Shown here: in pieces, positions 16,428 through 24,957 of the stretch
Layout: each line of letters begins with the position of its first letter
Position numbering within the stretch: the stretch's first letter is position 1
DNA from: Phycisphaerales bacterium
GTDB lineage: Bacteria > Planctomycetota > Phycisphaerae > Phycisphaerales > UBA1924
Direction: 5' to 3'
Length of the DNA stretch: 64,000 bases
Assembly (NCBI GenBank): GCA_029260375.1
Contig: JAJDDI010000053.1
Coordinates: 62,001-126,000 of the forward strand
Program-made: the position numbers and the translations under genes
Notes under the pieces: generated by a model
The model's database searches: none
The model's input: the letters and a program-made list of their open reading frames with translations, nothing else
What the model was told of the DNA's origin: nothing

Positions 16428-16567
16428 GGCCTGTTTGACGGATCTGATTCGTGCCACGGACCGGTCCTCCGGTCCGTGCGGGGGAGGCGTACCGGGTCCG
16501 CGGGATGCGCTGACCTGAAGACAGGTCAGTGGCACGGCGTGCCGCGTTGATCCGCCAAACAGAGCCT
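16426..16567. mobile_element. MITE-like element with 19-bp terminal inverted repeats
   Basis: Ends AGGGCCTGTTTGACGGATC (16426-16444) and, reverse-complemented, AGGCTCTGTTTGGCGGATC (16549-16567) match at 16 of 19 positions. The 142-base body holds three internal palindromes: CACGGACCGG / CCGGTCCGTG, CTGACCT / AGGTCAG and GGCACGGCGTGCC. No coding frame. This is the build of a non-autonomous palindromic element lying exactly at the end of the LuxR gene. Confidence 0.65.
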
Positions 16568-16572
16568 AGATT

Positions 16573-16968
16573 CTACTCAGACCTCGCCCAACGCCCCAGC
16601 GCAGAACGAACCTCGCTTGGGCTCAGCGGTTGCACGATCACATCGTCGGCGCCCGCCGCCCTCGCGTCCTGAATCACGCCCGGATCGAACCGATCCACCA
16701 CCGCGATCACCGGACCCCGATACCCCAGCTCGTGCACGCGCTCGACGACATGCTCCGACCAGTCGTGCCCACCGTGCCAAGCCCAGAACACGACATCCGC
16801 GTCAATGCTGTCGTGCAACAACCTCATCCCGTTCTCACCTCGACAGCGCACGCACTCAGCGCCAGCCTCGTGCGCAACCCGCGCCACCTCATCCGCCGAA
16901 TGGTCCTGTTCATCGATGACCAGGACCCGCCCCAACCTGTGCCGCCCGAGACGTCCCACCCAGTCCAT
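16573..16968 (-). CDS. degenerate response-regulator receiver protein
   Basis: 131 residues with the receiver-domain pattern: VLVIDEQDHSADEV (acidic pocket Asp pair), ADVVFWAWHGG at the phosphorylation strand, GYRGPVIAVVDRF and ARAAGADDVIVQPLSPSEV at the end. The phospho-acceptor aspartate is replaced by Ala in FWAW, and the conserved Lys is Gln in VQPLS. It thus cannot be phosphorylated in the usual way and is probably an atypical receiver. ATG 16968 follows GGAGGG at good spacing. It lies convergent with the LuxR regulator across the MITE; a partnership is possible but unproven. Confidence 0.72.
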   Translation of the reverse strand: MDWVGRLGRHRLGRVLVIDEQDHSADEVARVAHEAGAECVRCRGENGMRLLHDSIDADVVFWAWHGGHDWSEHVVERVHELGYRGPVIAVVDRFDPGVIQDARAAGADDVIVQPLSPSEVRSALGRWARSE

Positions 16969-17090
16969 GGCATGCCCTCCTTCGGTTCGCACTACTTTAC
17001 CCCACTTCACTCTATTATAGGACCTATTTATCCGTTATTCAACCCTTTCCAGCCCCGCCGCTGGGATTCTCCTCCCCCTAAGCTGCGCCC

Positions 17091-17972
17091 ATGCGCCCCC
17101 TCCGACCCGCGGTATTCCTCGACCGCGACGACACCCTCAACGTCAACGCCGACCTCCCCCCCGAGGCCTGGGCCCGGACCAAGGAGGGCGATCTGCTCGA
17201 TCCGGCGTTTGTCGAGCTGATCCCGGGCGCCCTGGAGGCCTGCCGCCGCCTCTCCGACGCGGGGTTCGTCCTCGTCGTCATCACCAACCAGGGCGGCGTC
17301 GCCCGTGGCGGGGGCTCCACCCGCGACATCGACGCCTGCAACACCGCCCTCCGCGCCCTGCTCTCGCCCTCTGATGACCACGACGAGCACGTCCCCGCCC
17401 CGTTCCGCGCCTCCGTTGTCACGGCCAGCTACTCCGCCCCCCACCATCCCGAGGGCGACGTCCCCCCCTTCGACGATGAGCACCATTGGCGCAAGCCCGG
17501 GCCCGGCATGATCGAGGCCGCCGCCCACGAGCTGGGACTGGACCCGCCCCGCTCCTGGATGGTGGGCGACAAGCAGCGCGACCTCGACGCCGCCACCAAC
17601 GCCGGCATCCCGCCCAAGCGCACCATCCTGCTCGCGCCAGGCTCGCCCTGCCCCGACCTGGCCGCCGCGGCCGACCGCATCCTCGCCAGCGCCATCGACC
17701 CATCACAGACCACCCGCCTGACCCTCCGCGCGTCATCGGGCGCCCCCCTGGGTGACGAGCGTGCCCGCGAGACCGTCATCGCCACCGCCCGCGCCATCGC
17801 CGAGCGTACGGGTGTCCGCCTCGTTGATCTCGACACCGCCGACGACCGCGTGACCATCACCCTGGCGACCCACCGCCTGGGCGCCCTGGGCTTCCTCGCC
17901 GAGCTGCGCCGACTGACCAACGCCTGGTCCCGCGCCCGCGCCGGCGCCGACCTCTGGCCCACCGACCGCTGA
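17091..17972 (+). CDS. gmhB: HAD phosphatase, GmhB-like (heptose bisphosphate 7-phosphatase)
   Basis: Removes the 7-phosphate of heptose-1,7-bisphosphate on the way to ADP-heptose for LPS. HAD motifs are FLDRDDTLN (nucleophile and acid/base), VVITNQGGVARG, WRKPGPGMIEAAA and SWMVGDKQRDLDAA. The protein has 293 residues, about 100 more than normal GmhB; the additional C-terminal part (after ILASAIDPSQ) has ARETVIATARAIAERTGVRL and no known motif. It overlaps the heptosyltransferase gene by one base, which supports the heptose role. Confidence 0.82.
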   Translation: MRPLRPAVFLDRDDTLNVNADLPPEAWARTKEGDLLDPAFVELIPGALEACRRLSDAGFVLVVITNQGGVARGGGSTRDIDACNTALRALLSPSDDHDEHVPAPFRASVVTASYSAPHHPEGDVPPFDDEHHWRKPGPGMIEAAAHELGLDPPRSWMVGDKQRDLDAATNAGIPPKRTILLAPGSPCPDLAAAADRILASAIDPSQTTRLTLRASSGAPLGDERARETVIATARAIAERTGVRLVDLDTADDRVTITLATHRLGALGFLAELRRLTNAWSRARAGADLWPTDR

Positions 17973-19108
17973 TGCCCAGCCCGCCCGCCAAGCCCCGACG
18001 CCTGCTGCTCGTGCTCCCCTCGTGGGTGGGCGACGCCGTGATGGCGACCCCCGCGCTCCGCCGCCTGCGCGACGCGCTCCCGGGCGCGTTCATCGGCGCC
18101 CTGGCCCGCCCGGGCATCGATCAGGTCCTCGCCGGCGCCGACCTCTTCGACGAGATCCACGTCGAACGCGCCTCGGGCGTGCTTGGCCCCAAGTTCGTCG
18201 CCGCCAAGCTCAGGCCAAGGCGCTACGACACCGCCCTGCTGCTCACCAACTCGTTCTCCACCGCGCTCATCGCCCGCATCGCGGGTGTCCCCCGGCGCAT
18301 CGGCTACGACCGCGACGCGCGCCGGCTCCTGCTGACCGACCCCGTCCCCGCCGCCCGAACCCCGCGCGGCGCCTTCGCCATGGTCCCCGCCGTCAACGCC
18401 TACTGGGCCCTCGCCAGCGCCCTCTGCCACGACAACCCCCCGCCACCCGCGCCCGACCAGCCCCTCTCCACCACCCACGCCCCGCTCATCCTCCCGCCGG
18501 GCGTGCTCATGGAGCTCACCCCGACCCAGGCACAGCGTGACAACGCCCGCCGGCTGCTCGCCAGCGCGGGCCTGGCCCCCGACGAGCCCTACGCGATCCT
18601 CAACCCCGGCGGCAACAACCCCGCCAAGCGCTGGCCCGCCGACCGATTCGCCGCCGCCGCCGACCACCTGGCCAGCGCCCACGCCCTGCGCGTCCTGATC
18701 AACACCTCCCCCGCCGAGATCGACATCGCGCGCGCCATCATCGACGCCGCCTCGACTTCCCCCGTCGTCCTCGCCGATCACGGGTCCTCGCTGGGCGCGC
18801 TGATCCCGCTGTGCGCGGGCGCGTCGATCATGGTCACCAACGACACGGGCCCGAGACACATCGCCGCGGCCATGGGCGCCCCCGTCGTCTCGCTGTTCGG
18901 CCCCACCGACCCGCGCTGGACCACCATCCCCGTGCGCACGCTCACCGACGGTCGCCCCGCAGAGATCATCCTCGTCTCGGACCCGGGCCTGCCCGTCGAT
19001 GAATCGGCCAACGACCACCCGCAGCGCTGCGCCGTGGATCGCATCTCAACGGAATCGGTATTCGACGCGGCCGACGCGCTGATGAACGCCTCAGGGCGCG
19101 CGGGCTGA
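17972..19108 (+). CDS. waaF: glycosyltransferase family 9, ADP-heptose:LPS heptosyltransferase
   Basis: 378-residue GT-B enzyme that adds heptose to the LPS inner core. Family marks: LLVLPSWVGDAVMATPALRR at the N terminus, AILNPGGNNPAKRWPADRFA for the nucleotide-sugar domain, and MVTNDTGPRHIAAAMGAPVV followed by SLFGPTDPRW near the C terminus. The ATG overlaps the GmhB stop. The pair implies a heptose-containing outer-membrane LPS. WaaC or another family 9 activity is possible. Confidence 0.85.
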   Translation: MPSPPAKPRRLLLVLPSWVGDAVMATPALRRLRDALPGAFIGALARPGIDQVLAGADLFDEIHVERASGVLGPKFVAAKLRPRRYDTALLLTNSFSTALIARIAGVPRRIGYDRDARRLLLTDPVPAARTPRGAFAMVPAVNAYWALASALCHDNPPPPAPDQPLSTTHAPLILPPGVLMELTPTQAQRDNARRLLASAGLAPDEPYAILNPGGNNPAKRWPADRFAAAADHLASAHALRVLINTSPAEIDIARAIIDAASTSPVVLADHGSSLGALIPLCAGASIMVTNDTGPRHIAAAMGAPVVSLFGPTDPRWTTIPVRTLTDGRPAEIILVSDPGLPVDESANDHPQRCAVDRISTESVFDAADALMNASGRAG

Positions 19109-19318
19109 GAACCACCGAACGCCCGGGTACCGCCGCCCCAGCTCATCGAGCAGGGCGTTCCCCCCCGGGCTGAGATCGGCGCCATCGTGATCGGACTCGA
19201 TCCGACCCACGCCCCGCGCCCGATCGACCCAGCCGTACGCGCCCCGCTGGCCCGATATCTCCCACCGCTCGCTGCCCTCATGCGCCGGGGTCCGAAAGAT
19301 GGCGGGCTGGGTGGTCAT
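19091..19318 (-). CDS. small protein of unknown function
   Basis: 75 residues from the ATG at 19318 (MTTQPAIFRTPAHEGSERWE), polar, with ISGQRGAYGWVDRARGVGRI and an end RYPGVRWFSARAP. It converges on the heptosyltransferase gene with an 18-base overlap. No signal peptide, membrane segment or motif. Support is the clear start and a composition like short planctomycete proteins. Confidence 0.45.
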   Translation of the reverse strand: MTTQPAIFRTPAHEGSERWEISGQRGAYGWVDRARGVGRIESDHDGADLSPGGNALLDELGRRYPGVRWFSARAP

Positions 19319-19633
19319 GAACGCTCCTGCGCGCCCGCCCGCGCGGGGCGGACGGGTCACAAGGCTCGTATCGGGCCCGCGGGTCACACCGATCAGGAGG
19401 GCTTCGCGCCCGGCGCAAGGAACCCCCGCCCGGACCGCACCGACCCCTCGCATCCGCCCAGCCCGCGCATCCGGCATTCCCGAGCCACCCCGGATAACCG
19501 CCCTTTCCCGCCCGATCACGACCCCTTGACGAGCCCCGGCGGGACCCTACGATTGCCCCTGCCCGCCCGCGGGGCCCCATCGACGAGAGCGTCTTGACCC
19601 AAGGCGCCCCTCACCCGATGGTGACAACAGCCC
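19319..19633. other. intergenic stretch without a recognised gene
   Basis: About 315 bases of G+C-rich sequence between a small minus-strand gene and tRNA-Ala. The reading frames across it give Arg/Pro-rich shadow peptides and I see no gene, repeat or structured RNA. The promoter of tRNA-Ala should be at its right end. Confidence 0.4.
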
Positions 19634-19707
19634 GGGGACGTAGCTCAGCCTGGTAGAGCGCTTCCATGGCATGGAAGAGGTCAGGGGTTCGAGCCCCCTC
19701 GTCTCCA
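19634..19707 (+). tRNA. tRNA-Ala (anticodon GGC)
   Basis: Full cloverleaf: acceptor GGGGACG / CGTCTCC with the alanine identity pair G3-U70, D arm GCTC...GAGC, anticodon stem CTTCC / GGAAG with loop ATGGCAT, T arm AGGGG TTCGAGC CCCCT, discriminator A. The 3' CCA is not encoded. A strong terminator follows. Confidence 0.95.
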
Positions 19708-19712
19708 CTGAC

Positions 19713-19750
19713 AAGGCCCCGGGAATCACCCCGGGGCCTTGTGTCTTTTT
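19713..19750 (+). terminator. terminator after tRNA-Ala
   Basis: AAGGCCCCGGG / CCCGGGGCCTT, 11-bp stem with a 6-base loop (AATCAC), then GTGTCTTTTT. Placed six bases after the tRNA. Confidence 0.8.
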
Positions 19751-19782
19751 CCGAGTCTTTTTTCCGCACGCCGCGACGCCGC

Positions 19783-20196
19783 CTACAGCCGCCGGTCCTC
19801 CGCCCGGATCGCCACGTCGTTGGCGCTCATGTCCCGCCGGCGCATCAGCCCATCGTCGTCGAACTCCCAGTGCTCGTTGCCGTGCGTGCGGTACCACCGC
19901 CCCGCCTCGTCGCGCCACTCGTACTCGAACCGCACGCTGATGCGGTTGTCCGTGAACGCCCAGAGCTCCTTCATCAGGCGGTAGTCCAGCTCCCTGGACC
20001 ACTTGCGCTCCAGAAACGCCCGGATCGCCTCGCGACCGGTGAAAAACTCGTCCCGGTTGCGCCACACGCTCTCGACCGAGTACGCCAGGCTCACCCGCTC
20101 GGGATCGCGCGAGTTCCACGCGTCCTCCGCGGCCTGCACCTTCGCCAGCGCCGTCTCCCGCGTGAACGGGGGGCGGATGTCCGTGGGCTTTGTCAT
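19783..20196 (-). CDS. NTF2-like protein (SnoaL / DUF1348 type)
   Basis: 137-residue cone-fold protein beginning [20 protein letters not shown]. Family marks include [38 protein letters not shown] and the long strand run [18 protein letters not shown] ending [20 protein letters not shown]1348 proteins of this length are common small-molecule-binding or isomerase-like proteins of unknown substrate. ATG 20196 follows an AAGGAGCC ribosome site. It is the last gene of the four-gene minus-strand unit under the TetR regulator. Confidence 0.8.
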   Translation of the reverse strand: MTKPTDIRPPFTRETALAKVQAAEDAWNSRDPERVSLAYSVESVWRNRDEFFTGREAIRAFLERKWSRELDYRLMKELWAFTDNRISVRFEYEWRDEAGRWYRTHGNEHWEFDDDGLMRRRDMSANDVAIRAEDRRL

Positions 20197-20207
20197 CGCC
20201 GGCTCCT

Positions 20208-21197
20208 TCAGTCCGTGCCCGCCACTCGACGGTCCATGAACGAGCGGATCAGCGCCGCCGTCTCTTGGGCGTACTCCTCGAGCACGAAGTGCCCCGTGGG
20301 CAGCATGTGCAGCTCCGCGTCTGGCAGGTCGCGCAGGTACGGCGTGGCGCCCTCGCTCGGGAAGATGAAGTCCCCCTCGCCCCACACGATCAGCGTCGGC
20401 GGCTGGTACTGGCGGAAGTACGCCTGCCACCGCGGGTACAGCGGCACGTTCGTGCGGTAGTCGTAGAACATCGCCAGCTGGATCTCCGCGTTCCCCGGAC
20501 GGTCCATCAGCGCCTGGTCCACGATCCACGATTCGGGCGCGACCGACTCCAGGTCCTTCACCCCGTTGGTGTACTGCCAGCGCGTCGCGTCGATCGTGAG
20601 CAGGCCGCGCAGCGCGTCGGTGTTCACAGGGCTGGGGTCGCTCCAGAACGCCTTGATCGGATCCCAGAACTCGCGCAGGCCCTCGTCGTACGCGTTGCCG
20701 TTCTGCACGATCAGGCCATCGACCTTCTCGGGTCGGGCGCTGGCCAGGCGGAACCCGACGGGCGCCCCGTAGTCGAACACGTACAGCGTGTACGACTCAA
20801 GCCCCAGGCGGTCGGTCAGCTCCGTCACGATCTGACTGAAGTGATCGAACGTGTACTCAAACTCGCCCAGCGCCGGCGCGTCGCTGGCGCCAAAGCCCGG
20901 GTAGTCCGGCGCGATCACGCGGTACGTGTCGCTCAGCAGACCGATCAGCTCGCGGTACTGGTGGCTGCTGCTGGGGAACCCGTGCAGGAGCAGCAGCACC
21001 GGCGCGTCGGGCGGCCCCGCCTCGCGGTAGAAGATGTTCACGCCGTCGATCTCCATGGTCCGGTGCCTGACATCGCCCGCCCCGCCCGACACCTCCGCCA
21101 CGCCCTGGCCCGAACCCTCACCGTCGGTCATCCCCAGCGCCGGCCCGCCGAGCCCGACCGCCAACCCCGCGATCATCATGGTCATCGTGCGATTCAT
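20208..21197 (-). CDS. exported alpha/beta hydrolase
   Basis: 329 residues with an N-terminal signal peptide ([20 protein letters not shown]). The fold is an alpha/beta hydrolase of the epoxide hydrolase/haloalkane dehalogenase kind: [19 protein letters not shown] (oxyanion HGFP), [15 protein letters not shown], the nucleophile elbow [13 protein letters not shown] with Asp as nucleophile, WGEGDFIFP and the catalytic His in [10 protein letters not shown]. The Asp nucleophile points to epoxide hydrolase, dehalogenase or related activity rather than an esterase. Third gene of the TetR-controlled unit. Confidence 0.82.
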   Translation of the reverse strand: MNRTMTMMIAGLAVGLGGPALGMTDGEGSGQGVAEVSGGAGDVRHRTMEIDGVNIFYREAGPPDAPVLLLLHGFPSSSHQYRELIGLLSDTYRVIAPDYPGFGASDAPALGEFEYTFDHFSQIVTELTDRLGLESYTLYVFDYGAPVGFRLASARPEKVDGLIVQNGNAYDEGLREFWDPIKAFWSDPSPVNTDALRGLLTIDATRWQYTNGVKDLESVAPESWIVDQALMDRPGNAEIQLAMFYDYRTNVPLYPRWQAYFRQYQPPTLIVWGEGDFIFPSEGATPYLRDLPDAELHMLPTGHFVLEEYAQETAALIRSFMDRRVAGTD

Positions 21198-21277
21198 CCG
21201 AGTGTCTCCGTTCGTGTGTGTGAATGAGGTCATCGAGAATCGCGCCCGCGCCATCTCTGGCGCAGGCGCCGAGCGCC

Positions 21278-21622
21278 TTACGCCGTCTTCGCCCCGATCA
21301 CCGCGTCGAGCGCCTTGGCGAGCGCCGACTCGGACTGCACCCCAACAAGCCTCGTGGCTTCCGCCCCGCGATCCAGGACGATCAGCGTCGGGATGCTCGC
21401 CACGCCCAGACGGCGCGCCACACCGGGCGACTCGTCGATGTTCACCTTCGCGACCGTCACGCGCCCCGCGTACGACCTGGCGATGTTCTCGAGCGCCGGC
21501 GCGATCGCCCGGCACGGGGCGCACCAGGGCGCCCATAGGTCCAGCAGCACCGGCCCCTCGCTCTTGCTCAGCAGCGCGTCCAGCTCGCTCTCGTTCACGT
21601 TCATCGGGGTAGCTTCTGACAT
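21278..21622 (-). CDS. trxA: thioredoxin
   Basis: 114 residues with the active site WAPWCAPCR near residue 35 and the cis-proline strand [13 protein letters not shown]. Reduces disulfides in the cytoplasm; no signal peptide. The WCAPC variant replaces the usual WCGPC. ATG 21622 follows AAAGGAGATC. It lies between the AhpD-like gene and the hydrolase in the TetR-controlled unit, so it may recycle the CxxC of the neighbouring carboxymuconolactone-decarboxylase-like protein. Confidence 0.9.
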   Translation of the reverse strand: MSEATPMNVNESELDALLSKSEGPVLLDLWAPWCAPCRAIAPALENIARSYAGRVTVAKVNIDESPGVARRLGVASIPTLIVLDRGAEATRLVGVQSESALAKALDAVIGAKTA

Positions 21623-21732
21623 GTCGATCTCCTTTCAAGCGGGGCCCGCGCCGTCGCGGCCCGAAAGGCCCGGCGCGACTCTCGACGCGCCGGGCAGGGG
21701 GAGTGGATGAGAATCCACGAGAGGAGCGGCTC

Positions 21733-22284
21733 TCACGCCGTCACGGGGGCGCCGACCTTCACCTCGGGGAAGTCGATCGCCGTCTGCGCGACGTGGTTGA
21801 AGTAGTTGGTAAACGTGTTGTGCGCCACGAGGGCGACAATCTCGGTGATCTCGCCGTCGCCCAGCCCGCCGGCTCGTACGTCCGCCAGGTCCGAATCGCT
21901 GACGAAGCCGCGCTTCACGACGACCGCCCGTGCGAACCGGATCGCGGCGCCAGCTCTGGGATCCCCCGACTCGCCGTCGAGGTTCTTCGCCAGCTCGCCG
22001 GCGTCCACGCCGTGCATCTTGCCCAGCGCCGTGTGGGCGCTGGCGCAGTACCCGCAGGCGTTGGCGCCGGCGATCGCGACGGCGATCTGCTCGTGCAGGG
22101 CCGGGCCCAGCTCGCCCTTGCCCAGCGCCTCGCCCGAGGCCAGGTACGAGCCGAACGCCGCGGGCGAGTGGGCCAGCGTCGCGAACAGGTTGGGGACCTT
22201 ACCGATCTTGGCCTTGACGCCCTCGAGCAGGGGGACCGAGCCCGCGGGAGTGTTGGTCGTATCGACGGGGGTGATGCGTGCCAT
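21733..22284 (-). CDS. carboxymuconolactone decarboxylase family protein (AhpD-like)
   Basis: 183 residues, all-helical AhpD-like fold, with the redox motif [14 protein letters not shown] (CxxC followed by xxxH), preceded by [17 protein letters not shown]. Such proteins act as alkylhydroperoxidase-like reductases. It is the first gene after the TetR operators and reads away from the regulator. Start ATG 22284 follows GGAGAAACGG. Confidence 0.87.
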   Translation of the reverse strand: MARITPVDTTNTPAGSVPLLEGVKAKIGKVPNLFATLAHSPAAFGSYLASGEALGKGELGPALHEQIAVAIAGANACGYCASAHTALGKMHGVDAGELAKNLDGESGDPRAGAAIRFARAVVVKRGFVSDSDLADVRAGGLGDGEITEIVALVAHNTFTNYFNHVAQTAIDFPEVKVGAPVTA

Positions 22285-22356
22285 TTCCGTTTCTCCTTAG
22301 CTGCGAGGCTCTCTGCCCCGCTGGTTCTGCCCGGCCTACACCGGCTCACATATTAA

Positions 22357-22372
22357 TAGACCGATCGGTCAG
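22357..22372. promoter_or_regulatory. TetR operator, copy 1
   Basis: TAGACCGATCGGTCAG carries the 12-bp palindrome GACCGATCGGTC and lies about 75 bases upstream of the AhpD-like gene, in an AT-rich stretch that should contain its promoter. It shares its core with copy 2 beside the TetR gene. Confidence 0.75.
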
Positions 22373-22516
22373 TATATTCCAGCATGAATCCTGAGATGAC
22401 CCTGTGGCGCCCCGAGAAGAACCATCTAAACCACTGCCATCGCTTGATTTGTACGATTATCGGGCGTGTGCGGTTTTTTTGCTTCTCGCCACGTTCATCC
22501 CAGAGCACGGACTGGA

Positions 22517-22534
22517 ATAGACCGATCGGTCTAT
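22517..22534. promoter_or_regulatory. TetR operator, copy 2
   Basis: ATAGACCGATCGGTCTAT is a perfect 18-bp palindrome 37 bases before the TetR start. It would overlap a -35/-10 spacer if TATTCT at 22536 is the -10, which fits autorepression. Confidence 0.8.
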
Positions 22535-22571
22535 CTATTCTTATGGTGACCCCACCCCCGGAGACCCCCCG

Positions 22572-23168
22572 ATGCCCCCCAGCCGACGCGAAGAGCTGAT
22601 CGAGACCGCCATGAACGTCTTCTACCGCGAGGGGTTCAACTGCACGGGGATCGACCGCGTCCTGCGCGAGGCGGGCATCAGCCGCATGACGCTCTACAAC
22701 CACTTCAAGTCCAAGGACGAGCTGATCGTCGCCGCCCTGCGCCGTCGAGACGAGCTCTTCCGCAACCGCATGCGCAACTTCATCGAGAGCGCCGCCAAGG
22801 ACCCCGCGGACCGCCTGCTCGCCGCGTTCGACTTCAACGCCCAGTGGTTCGCCTCAGACGAGTTCAACGGGTGCATGTTCCTCAACGCCACATCGGAGTT
22901 CGCCGACCCGGACTGCGCCATCCGACGCACCGCCGCCGATCACGTCCGCGCCATCGGGCAGTACATCCTGGACCTGTGCCGCGCCGCGAACCTGCGCGAC
23001 CCGGAGACCATCGCGCGCCAGCTGCACATCCTGCTCGAGGGCGCGTGCGCCAAGGCGCACGCGATGGACCAGGTGGACGCGAGCCCCGAGGCGTACACCG
23101 AGACGATCTCGGCCGCCAAGGCCGCCGCGAGCGCACTCATCGACGCCGTGCGCCCGCAGACCGCCTAG
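22572..23168 (+). CDS. TetR/AcrR family repressor
   Basis: 198 residues. N-terminal helix-turn-helix RREELIETAMNVFYREGFNC, DRVLREAGISRMTLYNHFKS (typical TetR recognition helix), then an all-helical ligand domain with FNGCMFLNATSEFADPDCAI, a pattern of the YjdC/TetR_C group. It is divergent from the four-gene redox/hydrolase unit, with two matching palindromes in the 287 bases between them, so it very likely represses both directions until an inducer, perhaps an electrophile or peroxide, binds. Confidence 0.92.
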   Translation: MPPSRREELIETAMNVFYREGFNCTGIDRVLREAGISRMTLYNHFKSKDELIVAALRRRDELFRNRMRNFIESAAKDPADRLLAAFDFNAQWFASDEFNGCMFLNATSEFADPDCAIRRTAADHVRAIGQYILDLCRAANLRDPETIARQLHILLEGACAKAHAMDQVDASPEAYTETISAAKAAASALIDAVRPQTA

Positions 23169-24763
23169 GCCGCCTCGCCGTCGGTCTCGTCCGACTCCGC
23201 GTACTCGGCCTCGTATTCGGGCTCGATCGCCTCACCTTTGATGCGCAGCTCGACCATCTGGCGCGTGTCGCGTTCGCTTGGCAGGCCCCAGCCGGGCTGG
23301 TATCCGAAGACCTCGTTTGCGCGCTTTGAGGTGTGGCTGTCCTGGATCAGGTCGATCCGGTCCAGCGTCACCAGCCCGGGGTGCACCACCCCGCACGCCC
23401 GGCTGAGCCTGGACAGCTCCTTGCGGAGCATCACCACGTAGTTCGCCAGGCGGTGGCTCTTGAGCGTCGGGTCCAGCCCGCGCACGAGCCACCTGTTCTG
23501 CGTCGCCACGCCCGTCGGGCAGTGCCCGTTGTGGCACCGCTGCGCCTGGATGCACCCGATGGCGAGCATCGCCTCGCGCGCCACCCCGATCATGTCGCAC
23601 CCCAGCGCCATCGCCAGCACCGCGTTCTCCGGGAAGCCCAGCTTGCCCGAGCCGCACCAGACGATCCGATCACTCACGCCCCGCTCGGCGAAGATCGCGT
23701 GCACCCGCGCGAACCCGATCTTGAACGGCAGCGCCACGTGATCGCTGAACGTCAGGGGCGCCGCCCCCGTCCCGCCCTCGCCACCATCGATCGTGATGAA
23801 GTCCACGCCCCGCTGCCCGTCGCCCATCCGCCCGCACAGCTCGACCCAGAACGCCTCCTCGCCCACCGCCGACTTGATGCCCACGGGCAGGCCCGTGCGT
23901 TGCGCGATCTCCTCGACAAAGTCGAGCATCGAGTCCACGTCGCGGAACTGGCTGTGGTTGGGCGGGCTGATGCAGTCCACACCCATCGGGATGCCGCGGA
24001 TCTTGGAGATCTCTTTCGTGATCTTCGCCGCGGGCAGCACGCCCCCGAGCCCGGGCTTGGCGCCCTGGCTGAGCTTGATCTCGATCGCCTTGACGGGAGC
24101 GCTGGCCACGGACTCGAGCAGGCGGTCCATGCTGAACTTGCCGTCTTTGTCACGCGCCCCGAAGTAGCCCGTGCCCACCTGCCAGATCAGGTTCCCGCCG
24201 TGACGGTGGTGGTCGGAGATCCCGCCCTCGCCGGTGTTGTGAAGGGCGCCCGAGATCCTGCAGCCCGCGTTGAGCGCCTCGACCGCCGCGCCAGAGAGCG
24301 AGCCAAAGCTCATCGCGCTGACGTAGACCATGCTCTCGGGGCGGAACGCCTTGGCACGCCCGCGTGACTCCCCCAGCACCTTGGCGCAGGGGATCGGGTG
24401 CAGCTTGCCCCCGCCGATCTCCCCCGGGGCCGCCTCGCTCAGCGGCATCGCCGAGTGCTTCAGGATGATGTACCCCGGGACCGATTCCATCTCGTTGTCC
24501 GACCCGAACCCGAAGTAGTTGTTCTGGAGCTTGCTCGAGGCGTACACCCACGTCCGCTGGTCGCGGCTGAACGGGCGCTCCTCGTTGTTGCTCGTCACGA
24601 TGTACTGGCGCAGCTCGGGCCCGACCGCCTCGAGCCAGTACCGGAAGTGCCCGATCACCGGGAAGTTCCGCAGGATCGCGTGCCGGGTCTGCACCAGGTC
24701 GTACACCGTGACGAGCACGACCACCAGCGCCACGAATCCAACCGCCGCAAGCACCCAATCCAT
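23165..24763 (-). CDS. FMN-binding glutamate synthase family protein
   Basis: 532 residues: one N-terminal membrane segment (VLAAVGFVALVVVLVTVYDL) and then the FMN/Fe-S synthase domain of glutamate synthase alone, without amidotransferase part. Marks: MSFGSLSGAAVEALNAGCRI, HNTGEGGISDHH, IEIKLSQGAKPGLGGVLPA, ITIDGGEGGTGAAP and the 3Fe-4S cysteines in CIQAQRCHNGHCPTGVATQ. Membrane-anchored GltB2-like proteins of this kind are widespread but their electron partner is uncertain. ATG 24763 follows GGAGGG. The stop overlaps the end of the convergent TetR gene. Confidence 0.88.
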   Translation of the reverse strand: MDWVLAAVGFVALVVVLVTVYDLVQTRHAILRNFPVIGHFRYWLEAVGPELRQYIVTSNNEERPFSRDQRTWVYASSKLQNNYFGFGSDNEMESVPGYIILKHSAMPLSEAAPGEIGGGKLHPIPCAKVLGESRGRAKAFRPESMVYVSAMSFGSLSGAAVEALNAGCRISGALHNTGEGGISDHHRHGGNLIWQVGTGYFGARDKDGKFSMDRLLESVASAPVKAIEIKLSQGAKPGLGGVLPAAKITKEISKIRGIPMGVDCISPPNHSQFRDVDSMLDFVEEIAQRTGLPVGIKSAVGEEAFWVELCGRMGDGQRGVDFITIDGGEGGTGAAPLTFSDHVALPFKIGFARVHAIFAERGVSDRIVWCGSGKLGFPENAVLAMALGCDMIGVAREAMLAIGCIQAQRCHNGHCPTGVATQNRWLVRGLDPTLKSHRLANYVVMLRKELSRLSRACGVVHPGLVTLDRIDLIQDSHTSKRANEVFGYQPGWGLPSERDTRQMVELRIKGEAIEPEYEAEYAESDETDGEAA

Positions 24764-24957
24764 CCGAGGCCCTCCGTGGATTCCCGTGCTGAGTCTACGC
24801 GTCACATCCGAGAACCCTCGGCGCCTCCGGCCTGATCCCGCTAACCGGGGATCATCGTGCCGTCAGCGCTCCGGGCTTGGCCTTTTCTCGGCGCCGGGCG
24901 CCCGGTTACACACCTTTGCTCGCTGGTTCCGCTCCTCCTCTCTCCGCGGGAGACCCC

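Noticed and set aside
24831-24867. Sigma-28-like promoter before the flagellin gene
   Set aside because: A CTAA ... GCCG pair exists but the spacing is one to two bases short and the boxes are weak.
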